A stretch of 64,000 bases of DNA, taken from positions 186,001 through 250,000 of the forward strand of contig JAHBXN010000003.1 of assembly GCA_019636475.1 (NCBI GenBank), read 5' to 3'. Numbering within the stretch: position 1 is the first letter of the stretch; every line of letters starts with the position of its first letter. This DNA comes from Phycisphaerae bacterium (GTDB lineage Bacteria; Planctomycetota; Phycisphaerae; UBA1845; UTPLA1). Both the position numbers and the translations under genes were made by a program. The notes under the pieces are model-generated. The model did no database searches and had not been told where the DNA came from. It saw only the letters and a list, made by a program, of their open reading frames with translations. Below, in pieces: positions 59,351 to 64,000 of the stretch.

Positions 59351-60784
59351 TCATTTCCCGACGCAAAAACGCGAAAAAATGCGGCCGAGCATGTCCTCGG
59401 TTTGATCCTTCCCAACCAGCGTGCCCAGCTCGTCCGCCGCGATCCGAAGTTCCGTGGCGATCAGGTCCGCGTCGGACAATCGGTTTGCTTGAATCTTTGC
59501 CAAACCAACGGCGCGTTCAAGTGCATCGACGGCCCGCTCCAGCGACTCCCGATGTTCGGCCATCAGAGCAATGGCCGAGTCTCGACGGTCCTCCGACCGA
59601 CCTTCGATAGCCACCTTGATCTGCTCCTTGAGTTCGTCGACGCCGTCGCCAGTCAATGCGCTGACAGGTAACAATCCGCGGCCCGCTTGCGTGCAACGCC
59701 GTAGCGCCGACATCCCGCGCTCATCCAACAGATCGACTTTGTTCGCCACGCGCAGACGTGGTATGGCCGGATTCGGCAAATGACAATCCTCGGTCGTCGG
59801 ATCGCCGCCGATTGAATCCATACCAATTGCCCCCTGAACTACGCTTGCGTCAACGACTTCGACTATCAGATCGGCGCCCTCGACGGCATCAAGGGCAACT
59901 CGTTGAGCTTGCGCATCAAGCGCGTCAACCGGTGCGCCGTGGCCGGCGATATCAACCAAAAGGCACTCCAGACCCCCGAGCGACATCGGCGACGATACGG
60001 CATCCCGAGTTGTTCCTGGGATCGGAGCGCAGATTGACCGTTCCGTACCCGTCAACCGATTCAGAAGACTGGACTTCCCCGCGTTCGGCCGCCCCGTTAG
60101 TACGACGCTGGGCAGCCTGCCCCAGCGTTCCGCCCGTTCGCCGGCAGCGATGGTTGACGAGAGCATCCGGTAAAGGCGCGACAATCGCTCAGCGAGTTCG
60201 CTCGCAGAGATAAATTCGATCGGCTCATCGGCAAAATCCATCGCCCCTTCCACAAGCGAGAGCAAATCCGCCAACTCGTCGCGCGCTTCGATCGCTCGGC
60301 GGGAAAGCGCACCATGAAGCAACTGCTCCGCGGCGGCGAGCTGCGCATCGGATCGCGCGGCGATCATTCCGGCAACTGCATGAACCTGCGACAAATCCAG
60401 CTTGCCCGCGAAAAACGCCCTCGCCGTGAATTCACCCGGCTCTGCAAGGCGAGCACCGCTCTCAAAGGCACCGACGACCATCAGACCCAGTACGACAGGT
60501 GAGCCGACGCAGTGAATTTCGACAATGTTTTGCCCCGTATAGCTTCGAGGCGATCGAAACAGAAATGCCATCGCAGGCAGGCTGCCATGTTCAATGTGTA
60601 AGTTTCCGAAGACAGCAGCCGGCCGCTCGGATGACTCTATTACGGCCGACAGCGATTCGTGGTTATCAGGGTGGAAAAAGCAATCAGCGATGCTCGCGCT
60701 GTCCGGACCGGAGAGCCGCACGATCCCGCGCAGACAACTCCCGGGGGGTGAACTGACGGCGACAATCGTGTCTTCGAGATTCAT
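59351..60784 (-). CDS. mnmE: tRNA modification GTPase
   Basis: 477 residues from the ATG at 60784. The N-terminus MNLEDTIVAVSSPPG starts the formyl-tetrahydrofolate-binding domain. A helical region with an inserted G domain follows: P-loop GRPNAGKSSLLNRL, a DIAG switch II motif and the NKVDLLDE guanine-specificity motif. The C-terminus FSRFCVGK has the family's conserved C-x-G-K end. With MnmG it modifies the wobble uridine of several tRNAs. An alternative GTG at 60814 overlaps the upstream stop (GTGA) and may reflect coupling. Confidence 0.95.
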   Translation of the reverse strand: MNLEDTIVAVSSPPGSCLRGIVRLSGPDSASIADCFFHPDNHESLSAVIESSERPAAVFGNLHIEHGSLPAMAFLFRSPRSYTGQNIVEIHCVGSPVVLGLMVVGAFESGARLAEPGEFTARAFFAGKLDLSQVHAVAGMIAARSDAQLAAAEQLLHGALSRRAIEARDELADLLSLVEGAMDFADEPIEFISASELAERLSRLYRMLSSTIAAGERAERWGRLPSVVLTGRPNAGKSSLLNRLTGTERSICAPIPGTTRDAVSSPMSLGGLECLLVDIAGHGAPVDALDAQAQRVALDAVEGADLIVEVVDASVVQGAIGMDSIGGDPTTEDCHLPNPAIPRLRVANKVDLLDERGMSALRRCTQAGRGLLPVSALTGDGVDELKEQIKVAIEGRSEDRRDSAIALMAEHRESLERAVDALERAVGLAKIQANRLSDADLIATELRIAADELGTLVGKDQTEDMLGRIFSRFCVGK

Positions 60785-60810
60785 GATTGGCGCGACCGTG
60801 GGAGCACGGC

Positions 60811-61281
60811 TCACCGACTGCCCAGATGCCGACGCTCCTCTTCGATGGTCTGGGTCCAGCGACGCTGCGAAGCCTGACTTCCGTTCTCGATTACCGGCAA
60901 GCCGTGGGCTTGAGCCCGCCCTTTCTCATCCACCGTGCAAAAGAGAAACGTACCGGTCGCGACGATTGTCGGTGCATGCTTCGGCTGAAGAGTCGTCGCA
61001 TCAACGCGAACACCAATCGTTGAGTCGCCCACATAATCCAACGTGCCGGTCAAACGGACTATATCTCCGACTCGAGCCGGCGAACGCATCGACAGACTGC
61101 GAATTGACATGAATACCAGCGCGCGCGGCTCGTCGAAGCAGTTTTCCGCGCAGACATAAGCCGCCTGCACGCACCATTCAACACAACGGCCGGCGTAAAG
61201 AGTCTGATGGTGGTTCAGATCTTCGCTCTTGACGAGTTGAAGTGTGCTGATCGTCCGCCCGCCGTCGGCCTGGGATGACAT
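60811..61281 (-). CDS. Acyl-CoA thioesterase (hotdog fold)
   Basis: 156 residues from the ATG at 61281 with AGGA upstream. The hotdog core reads QLVKSEDLNHHQTLYAGRCV...AAYVCAENCF and SLSMRSPARVGDIVRLTGTL, near the cytosolic acyl-CoA hydrolase (YciA/BFIT) family. A tail of 25 charged residues (WTQTIEEERRHLGSR) follows. It hydrolyses acyl-CoA; chain length unknown. It lies between rsmA and mnmE, a few bases from the mnmE start, so co-transcription is likely. Confidence 0.85.
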   Translation of the reverse strand: MSSQADGGRTISTLQLVKSEDLNHHQTLYAGRCVEWCVQAAYVCAENCFDEPRALVFMSIRSLSMRSPARVGDIVRLTGTLDYVGDSTIGVRVDATTLQPKHAPTIVATGTFLFCTVDEKGRAQAHGLPVIENGSQASQRRWTQTIEEERRHLGSR

Positions 61282-61437
61282 TGACCGTTCCTGATGAATC
61301 TCTGACTCCGCGTGAGCGAGGCCGGACAAGTTAAAGCAGTGCGGTCGCCGACACCTCGCGAGCCCGCGTCTTGCCTGCGGTCGCCACGAACCGGCGACCA
61401 TCGTGGATTCGGATTATATCGACCCGGAATTGGACCG

Positions 61438-62325
61438 TCACCGGCTCAAACTGAACAGAGCTGCCCACTCCGCGACGCCCATCTCTTCCGGGCGGACGTT
61501 ATGAGCGATGCCCAGTTGATCGAGCGCCGGAAGCACCTTGTCCGCAATCGAAAGGTGCCGGGCGGTATGCGCCACCGTTTTCCGCCTGTAGTTGAAAAAA
61601 AGGTGGACAAATTCGGCGAACCCGGCCGTGTCATTAGCCTGGGATTCTTCGCGAGGGCGAACATCAAGCCGCACCATGCTAGATTCCACTTTCGGCGCGG
61701 GCCAGAACGCCCGGGCCGGAAGTTTGCAGATGCGATGACCGACGGCAAGTAGCTGGGTAACGATGCTCACGGGACCGTAGTCCTTGGTACAGGGTTTCGC
61801 GAGGAAACGGTCCGCAACTTCGGTCTGCACGGTGAAGCACATTCGCTCGAAGGGCAGATTCGAAAGCAGCAGATTCATTACCAACGGCGTCGCAATGTCA
61901 TACGGAAGGTTTGCAACCAGCTTCAACTTTCCGCCCGACGCCACGTGCGCCTGCATCAGCGCGTCCACGAGCGACGGCGAAACCGATCGCTTGCCCTCCA
62001 GTGCATCCACCAAGAGAAACGTGATCCGTTCGCAATCCGATAAACGTTCTTGAGCGATTTCCAAGACGTCCGGATCGACCTCGACAGTTACGACATTCGC
62101 ACCGGTCGCGGCCACCAGTCCGGTGAGGCTCCCCGTGCCTGTGCCGACCTCCAGCACGCAATCCGTCGATTGCAGATCGGCCGACAACAGTAGCTTGTGC
62201 ATGAGGTTGCGATCGATAAGAAAGCACTGACCGAAGCGCTTTTTGGGATGTCCGCCGTGCGCATCGAGCAGCGCTCGAATCTCGGACTGCGTCTGGAATG
62301 CCGTTTCAAGCTGACGAGGGTCCAA
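61438..62325 (-). CDS. rsmA: 16S rRNA dimethyladenosine transferase
   Basis: 295-residue KsgA-type methyltransferase. SAM motif VLEVGTGTGSLTGL, catalytic NLPYDIATPL, then a C-terminal rRNA-contact domain (FNYRRKTVAH). It dimethylates two adjacent adenosines in helix 45 of 16S rRNA during late 30S assembly. The start is a TTG at 62325, since no ATG lies before the FGQCFLID region. An AT-rich TATAAT at 62354-62359 sits just upstream and may be a promoter box on either strand. Confidence 0.94.
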   Translation of the reverse strand: MDPRQLETAFQTQSEIRALLDAHGGHPKKRFGQCFLIDRNLMHKLLLSADLQSTDCVLEVGTGTGSLTGLVAATGANVVTVEVDPDVLEIAQERLSDCERITFLLVDALEGKRSVSPSLVDALMQAHVASGGKLKLVANLPYDIATPLVMNLLLSNLPFERMCFTVQTEVADRFLAKPCTKDYGPVSIVTQLLAVGHRICKLPARAFWPAPKVESSMVRLDVRPREESQANDTAGFAEFVHLFFNYRRKTVAHTARHLSIADKVLPALDQLGIAHNVRPEEMGVAEWAALFSLSR

Positions 62326-62441
62326 CGTGCACGCTCCAATTCAGAAACCGAATTATAATAGATCGAACTGTCCTGCCGAGATGAAATGATCGGAGACATC
62401 TGGAACCATGCGTCGAGTGCGTCAACTTGTGGAGCCGCATC

Positions 62442-62918
62442 ATGAAGTCAAATGAAGTGCTCAGGGAAGCCGCGGAAATCGTCGGTGTCAAAGCCCTCGC
62501 CAGCGAGTTGAAACTCAGCCCGGCGCTGATTTACAAATGGTGCCAGGAAGCCGATCCGAGCGACCCCGACCTCAGTGGAGCACGCAATCCGCTGGACCGC
62601 CTCAAAGAAATTGTCGACCTTACCGGGCATACCGCGGTGGTGAGTTGGCTTTGCCACGAAGCAGGCGGTTTCTTCGTGCACAATCCGGAGGCAAACTGCA
62701 AGAACATCGACCACGACCTGCTACAATCCACCCGTCGATTGGTGCGAGCGTTCAGCGAGTTGCTGAACCAAGTCAGTGACGCCGTCGCCGACGATGGCGC
62801 GATCGAACCGACCGAAGCCGATAGAATTCGAATTGAATGGGAGCGGTTGAAGACGACCGCTGAGACTTTCGTGGTCGCTTGTGAGCGCGGAATCTATCGC
62901 CAGCATGGACGAAAATGA
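62442..62918 (+). CDS. Helix-turn-helix protein, phage CII-like
   Basis: 158 residues. The N-terminus MKSNEVLREAAEIVGVKALA followed by SELKLSPALIYKWCQEAD is a CII/Cro-type helix-turn-helix, as in small phage and chromosomal regulators. The rest is helical and acidic. GGAG lies nine bases before the ATG. The stop overlaps the next start (ATGA), so the three genes 62442-63735 are translationally coupled. Role unknown; phage origin is possible but no other phage gene is present. Confidence 0.75.
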   Translation: MKSNEVLREAAEIVGVKALASELKLSPALIYKWCQEADPSDPDLSGARNPLDRLKEIVDLTGHTAVVSWLCHEAGGFFVHNPEANCKNIDHDLLQSTRRLVRAFSELLNQVSDAVADDGAIEPTEADRIRIEWERLKTTAETFVVACERGIYRQHGRK

Positions 62919-63334
62919 TTCAACCTCCACAAATTCATCCGCTGAATTCGCGGAGCCGCGATCGGGATTCGGACCTGCGGCCGCGATTGTTTCGATCGCG
63001 ACGTCATTTCGTCATCGCCATCGTCTGTGCGCTTGTCTCCGGCCTGGCATGCGGAGAGCGCAACAATCGCAACGAAAGTTCACCCAGTATGTTCGTCTCC
63101 GGCCCTGAATTTAATCGGGGGCGAAATGACGGCCGACGCGATGCGAAATGGTCGTTGACCGACAAAAACGCATCATGGCTGTGGACCTGGATGGCGGACC
63201 AGCAATACCGCCAGGGCTACAAGGTCGGCTGGACTGAAGGTCGCGCCGAGGTTAAGTTCAATGAGGAGCAGAAGCGCGCAAAGCACGACACAAAAAGTGA
63301 AGACAGCGGTCCGCCAGCGAGCGGCGGCCTCTAA
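62915..63334 (+). CDS. Putative lipoprotein
   Basis: 139 residues. A basic start is followed by a hydrophobic stretch ending in a lipobox (VIAIVCALVSGLACG, Cys46). The remainder is polar and rich in Arg, Lys, Asp and Trp (FNRGRNDGRRDAKWSLTDKN, ASWLWTWMADQQYRQGYKVG), and ends in charged residues. The first base of the ATG lies four bases before the end of the preceding gene. Function unknown; an envelope position is likely. Confidence 0.6.
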   Translation: MIQPPQIHPLNSRSRDRDSDLRPRLFRSRRHFVIAIVCALVSGLACGERNNRNESSPSMFVSGPEFNRGRNDGRRDAKWSLTDKNASWLWTWMADQQYRQGYKVGWTEGRAEVKFNEEQKRAKHDTKSEDSGPPASGGL

Positions 63335-63735
63335 TGCCCAGGCCCCCAATACCCCCCACCGGCAACCGCGACGACAGAGATGTCCGAGGGATCTCACAGC
63401 CTATGTCCACGCCCCACTCACGGATCGGTGATTGTTGGCTCTTTGAGCCGATTGGAACTATCGACCATGATTCGCCGCTCGCCGAAGAAATCGGCCGACT
63501 GCTTGACGAAGGACGCCCTCGTATCGTGCTCGATCTGTCGAGCGTTCAGATGATCACGTCGGCGGGACTGGGACTACTGGTTCAATTGACGGCTCGAGCC
63601 AACTCGCAGGGTGCCCGATTCGTGCTCACCTCACCATCGCCCTTCGTGCAGGGCGTGCTTCAGATAACACGGCTCATCCGATTCTTCGAGATTCACCCGT
63701 CGCGGGCGGACGCGATGTCGGCCGTCAACGCATGA
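63334..63735 (+). CDS. STAS-domain protein (anti-sigma-factor antagonist type)
   Basis: 133 residues; start ATG at 63334 shares a base with the upstream stop (TAATG). The STAS fold is seen in EPIGTIDHDSPLAEEIGRLL and RPRIVLDLSSVQMITSAGLG, where the Ser in ITSAG is the usual phosphorylation site of SpoIIAA-type proteins. The region before residue 25 is probably unstructured; MSTPHSRIGD near 63403 is an alternative start. Coupled to the HTH and lipoprotein genes; a phospho-switch module is inferred. Confidence 0.85.
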   Translation: MPRPPIPPTGNRDDRDVRGISQPMSTPHSRIGDCWLFEPIGTIDHDSPLAEEIGRLLDEGRPRIVLDLSSVQMITSAGLGLLVQLTARANSQGARFVLTSPSPFVQGVLQITRLIRFFEIHPSRADAMSAVNA

Positions 63736-63807
63736 GCGGCAGCCAGCGTGCAGCCCATTCCGACATCGACGATTGCATGCCGAGCCTCCCCGCCGAAGGA
63801 AATTCCA

Positions 63808-64000
63808 ATGAAACACTCCAGCTTGGTTATCATCGGGTTCGTCTGCCTGATGATTTTGTCGTATTCCACGGGCTGCGCGCGTGAGCCCGTCCGCGCCTTC
63901 GACGTGGACTGGCGCAACAATGTCGAGTACCTGAATCGCGACAACGCGGCGCCACTCAGGATGGATATCGCGATGCCCCGGGGCAGTTCGAAGCCGGCTC
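63808..64000 (+). CDS. Lipoprotein, N-terminal part only (cut by the window edge)
   Basis: The ATG at 63808 with AAGGA upstream begins a typical lipoprotein signal peptide (VCLMILSYSTGC, Cys24). The first 40 mature residues are acidic and polar (REPVRAFDVDWRNNVEYLNR). The gene runs out of the window in frame, so length and function are unknown. It follows the STAS gene by 72 bases on the same strand. Confidence 0.75.
   Translation, partial: MKHSSLVIIGFVCLMILSYSTGCAREPVRAFDVDWRNNVEYLNRDNAAPLRMDIAMPRGSSKPA

Noticed and set aside
1-64000. tRNA, rRNA, CRISPR and insertion-sequence search by eye
   Set aside because: I saw no tRNA cloverleaf with CCA end, no rRNA signature, no spaced direct repeats of CRISPR type and no transposase motif; a covariance-model search could still find a small RNA.

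Overview
The window looks like a chromosomal segment of a planctomycete (PVC superphylum). Codon use is uniformly GC-rich. Three things point to this group: a Minf_1886-type protein (25.1-25.7 kb), a small basic protein of the Chlamydiae/Verrucomicrobia/Planctomycetes type (20.0-20.3 kb), and an ECF sigma factor with a zinc-ligand tail encoded beside a multi-membrane Ser/Thr kinase and an FHA protein. Dockerin-like repeats and large secreted beta-helix proteins fit as well. I cannot fix the class; a Phycisphaerae-like lineage is a guess. I found no rRNA, tRNA, CRISPR array, insertion sequence or prophage, so this is mostly core genome with lineage-specific genes interspersed.

Layout. 0-4 kb: MlaE permease, a TatD-type hydrolase with a small helical partner, cystathionine beta-synthase. 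4-7.2 kb: a long palindrome, a family 2 glycosyltransferase, an RRM RNA-binding protein, and an ECF sigma factor with a membrane partner carrying one dockerin-like loop. 7.5-13 kb: the three-gene NAD(P) transhydrogenase operon, a 63-residue protein, aspartyl-tRNA synthetase. 13-22 kb: a secreted metalloprotease/beta-helix/dockerin protein, a PAS histidine kinase, a lipoprotein, an aminotransferase, a small basic protein, a membrane coiled-coil protein. 22-28 kb: a membrane-fused peroxiredoxin read through an in-frame TGA (selenocysteine), a possible glycosyltransferase, a 53-residue membrane protein, Minf_1886, a RicT/PSP1 protein. 28-38 kb: a TPR/FG-GAP exported protein and the FHA/kinase/membrane/ECF operon. 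38-47 kb: a WYDDGG-repeat lipoprotein, PurF, RNase R, YlbF, two glycosyltransferases, an octanoyltransferase-like protein. 47-64 kb: a CopD-like membrane protein, an SDR protein, MlaD and MlaF, a coiled-coil/BRCT-like protein, DNA polymerase I, a DUF4846 protein, two lipoproteins, MnmE, a thioesterase, RsmA, then an overlapping HTH/lipoprotein/STAS group and a truncated lipoprotein gene at the window edge.

The strongest non-routine signal is the selenoprotein at 22154-22945. A UPFC motif is encoded with TGA, the reading frame continues through the rest of a normal peroxiredoxin domain, and a hairpin with apical loop AGGUCU follows at the right distance. Also notable: RicT-like and YlbF-like proteins (parts of the Bacillus RicAFT complex) in the same window as RNase R; a putative anti-sigma protein with a calcium-loop motif; a membrane-anchored BRCT-like protein; an 18-bp tandem repeat that encodes most of a lipoprotein; and a 48-bp, almost perfect palindrome upstream of a glycosyltransferase gene.
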